From contig NZ_MBEU01000003.1 in NCBI RefSeq assembly GCF_001954275.1, positions 59,794-123,793 on the forward strand: a stretch of DNA of 64,000 bases, in the 5' to 3' direction. This DNA comes from Mycobacterium sp. IS-836. Its GTDB lineage: Bacteria > Actinomycetota > Actinomycetes > Mycobacteriales > Mycobacteriaceae. Position numbers and translations under genes: made by a program. This document shows, in pieces, positions 26,990-33,885 of this stretch; the stretch's first letter is position 1; each line of letters starts with the position of its first letter. Below the pieces are notes generated by a model that saw only the letters and a list, made by a program, of their open reading frames with translations, ran no database searches and was not told the origin of the DNA.

Positions 26990-27035
26990 ATGGGAGCGCC
27001 AGGGTATGGATCGACCGCTGAGAAGCCGCTGAGAA
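26990..27035 (-). promoter_or_regulatory. Shared response-regulator-like box plus promoter element, copy 2
   Basis: On the minus strand, TTCTCAGC-GGC-TTCTCAGC (27035-27017), a 9-base gap and ATACCCTGGCGCTCCCAT (27007-26990) precede the ECF gene by about 50 bases. The 18-mer is identical to copy 1 and the spacing is the same. See 22590-22635. Confidence 0.6.
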
Positions 27036-27075
27036 GGCCATCTTGCGACAGCGCGGCCCCGAGAGATGGGGCTTA

Positions 27076-27474
27076 CTAAAGCGGTTCGCCAATGTCGGGA
27101 AGCAAGGCAATATCCTCTGGCTGGCCATTCCGAAACCTTGCGGCTGTCTCCCGGACACTTCTTTTTGCCCAATCAGGATTGATGTGGCTCAGCACCTGGT
27201 ACTCGTATTTGAAGCGTTCGGCTCGATCCCCCACGTATTTGGCCGCCGCACGCGTGACAACGCCTTCGCAGTACCAGTAGAGAACGTCATCGAGGTTGCC
27301 TACCCGGTCGAAGCCGAGCTTCCCTCGCTCGTAGAACGTGAAGTGGTATGAGCCGTCGTCGGCAACATAAATATTCAGGCCGTCGTTGGTTAGGAAGCCG
27401 ACCGGCATGGGACGAACGCCTAGCGCTGCCGACAACCGATTTATCTCAGCCTGGAGTTCATCAGCTTTACCCAT
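27076..27474 (-). CDS. Imm63-like immunity protein
   Basis: This 132-residue protein fits the Imm63 family pattern: an N-terminal helix with ELQAEINRLSAALGVRP, DGSYHFTFYERGKLGF, NLDDVLYWYCEGVVTRAAA, and a C-terminal helix with INPDWAKRSVRETAARF. Such proteins neutralise polymorphic toxins. It is the last gene of the toxin module, 38 bases after the other immunity-type gene. Composition is visibly AT-richer than the core genes around it, which suggests transfer. The family call is from memory of the pattern. Confidence 0.65.
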   Translation of the reverse strand: MGKADELQAEINRLSAALGVRPMPVGFLTNDGLNIYVADDGSYHFTFYERGKLGFDRVGNLDDVLYWYCEGVVTRAAAKYVGDRAERFKYEYQVLSHINPDWAKRSVRETAARFRNGQPEDIALLPDIGEPL

Positions 27475-27512
27475 AAACTATTCCGCCGCCCACGGCTCTA
27501 TTGCTTGGTCCC

Positions 27513-27890
27513 CTACAGCAGCGCATTATGGGCACCTTCAAAATGTACTTCGAAGAGCGCTTTGAGCCAGGACATCACTACGTCGTCGTTGGCATCCAAT
27601 CCTGGCGTCTTTAAATCATCATGTGCGCCGCTAAGCAATAACATGAACTTCCATTTATCTGAATGGTTCAGGAGACCGAACTCGTTCGGCGCGTCAAGCG
27701 GCGCGAGCATAAAATCTATCCCGCCGTCCCGCGCTGACCAACAAATCTGAAGTTTGCAGTCTTGGCCACGGTAGTAGACCGCCCAAGCAGGTCGACCTTG
27801 ATATGTCGCAGCATCACATATTTCGTCAAGCTTTAAACCAGCACGCGACAACGTCGGCTCCAAAAACCGGTCCACCTCAGCTGGTTTCAT
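27513..27890 (-). CDS. Probable cognate immunity protein of the WXG toxin
   Basis: This 125-residue acidic protein (for example LDEICDAATYQGRPAWAVYY, GGIDFMLAPLDAPNEFGLLN) has no family I can name. Its ATG lies 2 bases after the toxin stop codon, the usual place for the partner that protects the producer. It has no signal peptide or membrane segment, so it would act in the cytoplasm. The region is AT-rich compared with the window. Confidence 0.65.
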   Translation of the reverse strand: MKPAEVDRFLEPTLSRAGLKLDEICDAATYQGRPAWAVYYRGQDCKLQICWSARDGGIDFMLAPLDAPNEFGLLNHSDKWKFMLLLSGAHDDLKTPGLDANDDVVMSWLKALFEVHFEGAHNALL

Positions 27891-27892
27891 AG

Positions 27893-29755
27893 CTAGCCGC
27901 CTCCCTTGTATACCCAGACATTCCCATGCTGCTCGTACCCGTACGCCGCGGCGTTGCCTTTCAAGAAGTTGATCTCTAGTGCTGAGTAAGATCGCCTTTG
28001 CACATCGGCTAGCTGTTCGACGCTATCGAAACCCTTGGGCAAGACGAATTCGATGCGGGACACGCCGTTCTCCATTTGGGTGCGGAGGAACTGTTCGTTG
28101 ACTGGCCACACCAGGCTTTGTTGTTGTGTATCACTGATACCGCTGGTGAGGGACTCCCAGGCTTCGTCGCCGGTATCGAAGTAAATTCCGCCGTGCCCTC
28201 TGCCTTCGCCGATGTATCCCCCGTCCTGACCACCGAACTTGCCCAACACAACTCGATCTGGGTTATCGCCTACGTAGTGAGTCGACATGTCAGCGAGTTG
28301 CCGGCTGAGGTCTGCGGTGGGCCCTCCGTGCGCGAATGCGGAATTGAGATCCGCCGCTGCCCCGTCTGCCCACGGGTTGTAACCGAAGGGGTGGTCGAGG
28401 CCGATCGGTGCATGGGGTGAAACCGCTGGACCTGTGTCGAGCACACCAGGGCCAATGTCGCCCAGTCCCGCCTTAACAGCTGCACCCTCTCCGCCGAAGA
28501 GCAGGCCGGGCAGCGTGGTGGCAGCGTCGGAGGCTTTGCCGCCGAGATAGTAGGCCGCGCTGGGTGAGTCCAACGCGTTCTTGACTTCCCCGGCCACCGC
28601 GCCAATCGGGTTTTGCGCCGTCTCGACGGTGCCCTTCAGCATCTGCGTCCATGACTCGAGGACACCGGGCGCTCCAGGTCCTCCTTGCCCGAGGAGGTTC
28701 TTGATCCCCTGTTCGGTCGCAAACCAGCGGTCGCCGAACCCTTCGCCAAATCCCGGTGGCGGCGCGGGTGGTGGTTCGGGGGGGACGTAGTGGGGCCCGC
28801 CGGTCGCGATCCATTGCTGGGCCTGCTGCAAGTAATCGTTTAGTCGTGGCTCGATCTGATCGGGCGGTACACCGTCGTGGCGCAGCATTCCGCGGATGAT
28901 CCCCTTGACGTTCTCCAATTCCGCGGGCTTTGGTGGAGGCGGCAGTGCACCAGGCACAACCGGTTGCTGAAGCCGTCTCAGTAAGTCCAGCGGGCTCCCG
29001 GGGGGAGGTTGCTGATCACCGGCACCGGGCAGGTCGTTCTTGCCGGTCGGCAACAACAGGTCCTCAAGCGACGGCGGCTTGCCCCCGGCGCCCGCGGGAC
29101 TCGGCGGGCCCTTCGGCGGAGTGCCGCCGGGCTCGGAATCGCCAGCACCACCGGGCAATACCATGTCCTGCCACGTTTTCGGCTTGCCCTCTGGCGCGGG
29201 CTTCGGTGGGCCTTGCGGCGGCGCGGCGCCGCCCGGCTGGACCCCGGCGGCATCCAGCGGTACGTCGCCGACGGACGCGCCGACCGCGGTGGCAAGCTCG
29301 TGGTCGGCGTTGTGGGCGTGCACCTTGCAGGCGTTGAGCTCACTTTGCAATATCTGCAGCTCCTGGGCGAGGTCGATCCGATTCGTCCCAATTCCGTTGG
29401 GGCCCACGTCGATTCGCCAATCCGGCGTGATGGACCAGCCGTTAGCCTGAGCGGCCCGTTCGACGTCATCCAGCTCGCGCTTGCACGCACCCACATCCGA
29501 CTCGGCGTGCGACACCGCCGCCGCCACCCGCTGCGATTCCGCGCCATCCGCCTCGATGTCGCGGCGAATCTTGCCCACGTCGGCGCGGAAAGCGTCCCCA
29601 GCTTCCCCTTGCCATTCGGCGAGGACATTGTGGGCCTGCTGCAGGCTGTCTCCCAAGCGCTGCAACGTATTAGCGCGTCCGGTGGCCGTCTGGAACACCG
29701 AGTGAATCGCGTTGAGATCCCAGCGCTTGACGTCGGCAGGAGTCAGGGGCGCCAC
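27893..29755 (-). CDS. WXG-domain polymorphic toxin, ESX-secretion candidate
   Basis: This 620-residue protein has an N-terminal helical WXG100-like domain (~1-130, with WQG in LAEWQGEAGDAFRADVGK), a Pro/Gly-rich linker (~175-345, repeated PPKGPP and PPPP runs), a middle region, and a C-terminal ~130-residue domain. The last contains PDRVVLGKFGGQDGGYIGEG, GGIYFDTGDEAWE and VNEQFLRTQMENGVSRIEFV, like toxin ends seen in other actinobacterial polymorphic toxins; I cannot name its activity. The WXG100 partner starts upstream and immunity-type genes follow. The 3' third is AT-richer, as expected for a swapped toxin tip. Confidence 0.8.
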   Translation of the reverse strand: MAPLTPADVKRWDLNAIHSVFQTATGRANTLQRLGDSLQQAHNVLAEWQGEAGDAFRADVGKIRRDIEADGAESQRVAAAVSHAESDVGACKRELDDVERAAQANGWSITPDWRIDVGPNGIGTNRIDLAQELQILQSELNACKVHAHNADHELATAVGASVGDVPLDAAGVQPGGAAPPQGPPKPAPEGKPKTWQDMVLPGGAGDSEPGGTPPKGPPSPAGAGGKPPSLEDLLLPTGKNDLPGAGDQQPPPGSPLDLLRRLQQPVVPGALPPPPKPAELENVKGIIRGMLRHDGVPPDQIEPRLNDYLQQAQQWIATGGPHYVPPEPPPAPPPGFGEGFGDRWFATEQGIKNLLGQGGPGAPGVLESWTQMLKGTVETAQNPIGAVAGEVKNALDSPSAAYYLGGKASDAATTLPGLLFGGEGAAVKAGLGDIGPGVLDTGPAVSPHAPIGLDHPFGYNPWADGAAADLNSAFAHGGPTADLSRQLADMSTHYVGDNPDRVVLGKFGGQDGGYIGEGRGHGGIYFDTGDEAWESLTSGISDTQQQSLVWPVNEQFLRTQMENGVSRIEFVLPKGFDSVEQLADVQRRSYSALEINFLKGNAAAYGYEQHGNVWVYKGGG

Positions 29756-29758
29756 CCG

Positions 29759-30067
29759 CTACTCCCGTCCCTGCACCGACCTGAGCGCCTGGGCTGATGC
29801 GTCCTCGTTCTCGACGAAGTTGACCATCGCGTCGCCCACGTGGATCCCCAAACCGCCCACCTGGAGCTTGTGCTGATTGTGTCGGGCCTCCCACCGAGCC
29901 GCGAGCTCGGCCAGCGCGAGCTGTGAGGACCCGACCCAGCCCGGCGCGGCCTCGGCCAGCCCGTCCTCGTGGCTGACGAAGTCCGAAGCGGCCTCACCGA
30001 CCGCGTTGAGGATGTGGTTGCTGCCCACATGCAACGCGACGGGATCTACTTTTAACTCATCGGCCAC
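29759..30067 (-). CDS. WXG100-type ESX partner protein
   Basis: This 102-residue helical-hairpin protein has PGWVGSSQLALAEL as the WxG turn and FVENEDASAQAL near the end, resembling the YxxxD/E export signal with Phe in place of Tyr. I chose GTG 30067 (protein start VADELKVDPVALHVGSNHIL) because AAAGGG sits 7 bases before it and the length is then normal for the family; an upstream ATG at 30094 is in frame. Its stop is 3 bases before the toxin start. It likely forms a heterodimer with the toxin's WXG domain for ESX export. Confidence 0.8.
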   Translation of the reverse strand: MADELKVDPVALHVGSNHILNAVGEAASDFVSHEDGLAEAAPGWVGSSQLALAELAARWEARHNQHKLQVGGLGIHVGDAMVNFVENEDASAQALRSVQGRE

Positions 30068-30162
30068 GACGGCACCCTTTACTGATGACGGCACTGCGCA
30101 GTGAAGCTTAGCCCGTTTGGCGAGGCCACGCCCCTCACCTCACCTGGTCAGACCCTCGTATC

Positions 30163-30909
30163 GTGAAGGCGGTGTGTGAGCCAGCGCCCGGCCGACCCGA
30201 TGTGCGGCCGGACATCGTCAGCCGCCGTCAGCTGCTAGGGCTGGCCGGCAGCCTCGGCGTGGCGTCTATGGTCGGCGCCTGCTCGAGTTCTACACCGTCG
30301 AGCGTCAAGCTGACCGCTTCCACTTCGGCGCCGCTGCTATGCCGAGACGCGTGGGGCGCGCGCCCGGCCCGCCCCGGAGGAAAGCCCCACACCGTCACCC
30401 GCATGACCCTCCACCACGAGGCCGTCGTCCTCGGTGACAACCGCAACGCCCCCGGCCACCTTCGACAGGACCAGCGGTACCACCAAGACCAGCACGGATG
30501 GATCGACATCGCCTATCACGTCGGCGTCGACCGCAATGGCAACATCTATGAACTGCGGAACACCGAGTTGGCGGGCGACACTGCAACGGACTACAACACG
30601 ACGGGCCATTTCCTGGCCCTCTGCGAAGGGGACTTCGATCAGGAGGCTGTGTCGGAGGCCCAGCTGCGCGGAGCCGCTCTGGCGTTCGCATGGGCCGCGC
30701 GGAACTTTGGCATCGCGACCGACACATTGGCGGGTCACCGGGATCTAGCCCAGACTTCTTGCCCGGGCGCGAGCCTGTATGCCCACCTCACCTCGGGTGA
30801 CCTCAAGCGCCGCGTCGACGATCTGCTGGCCGCGGGCGGTGTAGACCTCCAGCGCTTCTGCGGACCCGACGCCGCCGCACGAGTCGCGGCTATCGAAGCG
30901 GGCACCTGA
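30163..30909 (+). CDS. N-acetylmuramoyl-L-alanine amidase (PGRP fold), Tat lipoprotein
   Basis: This 248-residue protein has a twin-arginine signal SRRQLLGLAGSLGVASM that runs into the lipobox VGAC, so it is folded before export and lipid-anchored outside. The Amidase_2 domain starts at CRDAWGARPA and carries the zinc ligands His in TLHHEAV, His in AGHRDLA and Cys in TSCPGASL. It cleaves the bond between muramic acid and the peptide in peptidoglycan. GTG at 30163 is the first start. It is divergent from the ESX toxin module and one base from the next gene. Confidence 0.9.
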   Translation: MKAVCEPAPGRPDVRPDIVSRRQLLGLAGSLGVASMVGACSSSTPSSVKLTASTSAPLLCRDAWGARPARPGGKPHTVTRMTLHHEAVVLGDNRNAPGHLRQDQRYHQDQHGWIDIAYHVGVDRNGNIYELRNTELAGDTATDYNTTGHFLALCEGDFDQEAVSEAQLRGAALAFAWAARNFGIATDTLAGHRDLAQTSCPGASLYAHLTSGDLKRRVDDLLAAGGVDLQRFCGPDAAARVAAIEAGT

Positions 30910-30910
30910 A

Positions 30911-31375
30911 GTGGTCGGCGTCTACCGCGCACCGATGCGATCCCGCACCGATGCCGTGGATCCGCAGGCCGCCATCGACCGCGCTCGCAGGCTCGGCGTG
31001 TGCGGATTCGGGGAGAGGGTAAGTCAGCCGGCCGAAGAGGAGCGCCTCTTCCGTCGGGTCGCCCGATTCGCCGAGCTCGATCACGGCTCGTTCGTGTGGA
31101 CCCGCGACACCCAAGGGTGGTTCTGGCTAGGCCGCATCTGCGGGCCGTACCTCTACGACGCCGACCAGACCGCTGCAGCAGTGGATTTGGTGCACATACG
31201 ACCCTGCGAATGGCTGCCCGTTCCTTTACTGGAGCAGGATGTGCCGGCCGCTGTCGTTGCCACATTCCGTCGGGGCGGACGGAACTTTCAGGAAATCCAC
31301 CACCCATCGATCGACGGTGAGACACAAAGGATTTGGAATGCACGGACAAACCAGTCCACAGAGTTCAATCCTTGA
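30911..31375 (+). CDS. Unrecognised protein coupled to the amidase gene
   Basis: This 154-residue protein starts with GTG one base after the amidase stop. Its core reads GSFVWTRDTQGWFWLGRICG, YLYDADQTAAAVDLVHIRPC, then VPAAVVATFRRGGRNFQEIH. This looks like a compact beta-barrel reader (PUA/EVE-like), but that is a guess from sequence texture. It has no signal peptide, so unlike its neighbour it stays inside. Its end overlaps the convergent cyclase gene by 11 bases. Confidence 0.6.
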   Translation: MVGVYRAPMRSRTDAVDPQAAIDRARRLGVCGFGERVSQPAEEERLFRRVARFAELDHGSFVWTRDTQGWFWLGRICGPYLYDADQTAAAVDLVHIRPCEWLPVPLLEQDVPAAVVATFRRGGRNFQEIHHPSIDGETQRIWNARTNQSTEFNP

Positions 31376-32702
31376 CGCCGAACAGCCCCCACTCGCCCGC
31401 TACACCTTTGAGGACGTGCTCTCCGCGATCGGCAAAGCTGAGGCCCGACCCGGCGACCAGGTCGACGACGATGCGCGAGACGAGGACCTCGCCCGCTTCG
31501 GCCGCCGCGGCCACGCGCGCCGCGATGTGGACGGCGATGCCGCTGATATCGTCGTCGCGCAGCTCGACCTCGCCGGTGTGCACGCCAGCCCGCACCTCGA
31601 GACCCAGGCTCCGCAGAATGTCGCGGATCGCCATGGCGCACCGGATCGCGCGGGCGGGTCCATCGAACCGGGCGAGGAAGCCGTCGCCCGTCGTGTTGAC
31701 CTCACGGCCACCGAAGCGCTCGAGCTGGCGCCGCACCTGGGCGTCGTGCCTACCGAGCAGCTCCTTCCATCGCTCGTCGCCGAGCTCGACCGCTCGCTTC
31801 GTGGAGTCGACGATGTCGGTAAACAGCACGGTGGCCAGGACGCGTTCGACCGCGGGAACCGGACGGACGCCGGTGAGGAACTCCTCGACCTCGTCGAGCA
31901 AGGCGTCGGCGTCGCCCGTGAAGAACAGGTGGTCGGTGCCGTCGAGCTCGACGAACTTGGACCCGGGGATGCGGTCGGCGACGTAACGACCCATCTCGAG
32001 CGTGACCATCCGGTCGTCCCGCCGGTGGAGCACGAGCGTCGGCACCTGGATCGCGGGCAACACGTCGCGGATGTCCAGTTGCGGATAGAGCGCGAAGATG
32101 TTGCGGACCATGCCCGGGCTGGCGGCCACCCGCTGCAGCCGCGCCCACCACCCCCGCAGGGCGGCATCGCCCCGACGACTCGGGGCCCACGCACCCAGTC
32201 CGACGCCTTCGCCCCAGCCCTTGGCGCTTATCTCGATCAACGCCGACAGTTGCTCCTCGGTCACGCCGAGCGGGTAGTCGGGCGCTTGGAGCAGGCGGGA
32301 GAACGTGCCGTAGAGGGCGAGCGCCTTGACGCGCTCGGGATGGCTGGCCGTCATCAGCATCGCCATCGTGCCGCCCTCCGAAATGCCCACGAGGCCGGCA
32401 CTTTCACATCCGGCCGCGTCCATGACGGCGCGCATATCGTCGACGGACTCTTCCAACGTCGACGCGTGCATCACCGGATCCGAGAGTCCGGTGCCCCGCT
32501 TATCGAACGTGACGACGCGCCGGAAGGACGCGAGCCGTGAGTAGAAATGGGCGACCGACGGCTCCTCCCACATGAGGTCGAGGTGCGAGATGAAGCCGGG
32601 CGCGACGACGAGGTCGGGCCCCTCGCCGATCACCGAGAAGGCGATATTCAGGCCGCCGCTCTTCGCATAGTGGATGTCCGGGGCCCGGCCCGCGACGTTC
32701 AT
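31365..32702 (-). CDS. Alpha/beta hydrolase-adenylate/guanylate cyclase fusion
   Basis: This 445-residue protein has an N-terminal alpha/beta hydrolase (~1-255) with the elbow GISEGG and FDKRGTGLSDP, and a C-terminal class III cyclase domain (~275-440). The cyclase half has VLFTDIVDST (metal Asp pair), NTTGDGFLARFDGPARAI, GLEVRAGVHTGEVE and GIAVHIAARVAAAA. It makes a cyclic nucleotide, probably cAMP. The hydrolase half may sense or turn over a small ligand. Mycobacteria carry many such fusions. It is cytosolic, with no membrane segment seen. Confidence 0.92.
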   Translation of the reverse strand: MNVAGRAPDIHYAKSGGLNIAFSVIGEGPDLVVAPGFISHLDLMWEEPSVAHFYSRLASFRRVVTFDKRGTGLSDPVMHASTLEESVDDMRAVMDAAGCESAGLVGISEGGTMAMLMTASHPERVKALALYGTFSRLLQAPDYPLGVTEEQLSALIEISAKGWGEGVGLGAWAPSRRGDAALRGWWARLQRVAASPGMVRNIFALYPQLDIRDVLPAIQVPTLVLHRRDDRMVTLEMGRYVADRIPGSKFVELDGTDHLFFTGDADALLDEVEEFLTGVRPVPAVERVLATVLFTDIVDSTKRAVELGDERWKELLGRHDAQVRRQLERFGGREVNTTGDGFLARFDGPARAIRCAMAIRDILRSLGLEVRAGVHTGEVELRDDDISGIAVHIAARVAAAAEAGEVLVSRIVVDLVAGSGLSFADRGEHVLKGVAGEWGLFGVKD

Positions 32703-32711
32703 GGTCGAACC

Positions 32712-33875
32712 TTACGCCGTGCTGAAGGCAAAAATCGTTGTCGAATCGTATGTCTGGCCAGGGTTGAGCGTGGTGGTCGGGAAGTTCGGCTGATTTGGCG
32801 AATCCGGGTAGTGCTGGGTCTCCATCGTGAATCCCGCCCCCTGCCGGTAGATATGCCCGCTGGTCCCCGTGAACGCCCCACCGATGAAATTGGACGTGTA
32901 GAACTGCACCCCGGGCTCAGTTGTGGAGACCGTCAACGCCCGCCCTGTCTGCGGATCCTCGGCCCTGGCCGCCTCCACCAGGCCCGCGTTGTTGCCGCGG
33001 TTGATCACCCAGTTATGGTCGTAACCCTGGGCCAGCAACAGCTGCGGGTCATTCGCGGTGATATGCGCGCCGATCGCGGTCGGTGATGTGAAATCGAACG
33101 GTGTGCCCTGCACCGGGGCGATCTGCCCGGTCGGGATCTGTGTGGAATCGGTTGGCAGGTAGTGGTCGGCACGAATTGTGACCTTCTGGTCGTAGACGTC
33201 GAGCGCGTCCTCACCCGCCAGGTTGAAGTAGCTGTGATTGGTCAGGTTGATCACGGTCGGCGCATCGGTCGTCGCGTGGTAGTCGATGCGCAATTCATTT
33301 TTCTGGTTCACGGTGTAGGTGACGGCTGTCGTCAGCGTGCCGGGATAGCCCATTTCGCCCGCGGGACTGACGTATTGGAGCTTCAGGCCCACGCTGTCGC
33401 TGCCGTTCTGCTGGCTGGCTTGCCACACCTTCGTGTCAAAACCCGCGCCGCCACCATGCAGGCTGTTGCCGTTATTGTTGATCGGCAAGTGATACTCGGT
33501 GCCGTTCAACGAGAATGCTCCCTTGGCGATCCGATTGCCATAGCGGCCGATGATCGCACCGAAGTAGGTTTTGGCGGATCCGGTGTTGTTCAGATAGCCG
33601 TCCAGGGTCGCAAAGCCCAGCACCACGTTGCCGACACGTCCCGTGCGATCGGGGACCTCGATCGACTGAATGATGCCGCCGTAGTTCAGGATTCGTACCC
33701 GCATGCCGCGCCCGCTGTTGAGCGTGTAGCGGCTCACCAGGGTGCCACCCACCTGGCCGAACGGCTCGCTGGTGATCGAAGGCGGCTCTGCGGGTTTAGT
33801 TGTTGCCTTGCTGCATGCCGCCACCCCCGCGACGCCGGCGATGGCGATCAGTTGAAGCAATCTCTTACCGCGCAT
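32712..33875 (-). CDS. Aldose 1-epimerase (galactose mutarotase), lipoprotein
   Basis: This 387-residue protein has a signal peptide with lipobox GVAAC (Cys21), so it is anchored outside the membrane. The mutarotase fold shows FGAIIGRYGNRIAKGAF, SLHGGGAGFDTKVW, the catalytic His in NLTNHSYFNLAG, and the catalytic Glu in METQHYPDSPNQPNFP. It equilibrates alpha and beta anomers of free sugars. It lies between the P450 fusion and the cyclase, all on the minus strand, with 9-10 base gaps. Surface location suggests a role in using external sugars. Confidence 0.92.
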   Translation of the reverse strand: MRGKRLLQLIAIAGVAGVAACSKATTKPAEPPSITSEPFGQVGGTLVSRYTLNSGRGMRVRILNYGGIIQSIEVPDRTGRVGNVVLGFATLDGYLNNTGSAKTYFGAIIGRYGNRIAKGAFSLNGTEYHLPINNNGNSLHGGGAGFDTKVWQASQQNGSDSVGLKLQYVSPAGEMGYPGTLTTAVTYTVNQKNELRIDYHATTDAPTVINLTNHSYFNLAGEDALDVYDQKVTIRADHYLPTDSTQIPTGQIAPVQGTPFDFTSPTAIGAHITANDPQLLLAQGYDHNWVINRGNNAGLVEAARAEDPQTGRALTVSTTEPGVQFYTSNFIGGAFTGTSGHIYRQGAGFTMETQHYPDSPNQPNFPTTTLNPGQTYDSTTIFAFSTA

Positions 33876-33885
33876 GCGCGCTCCT

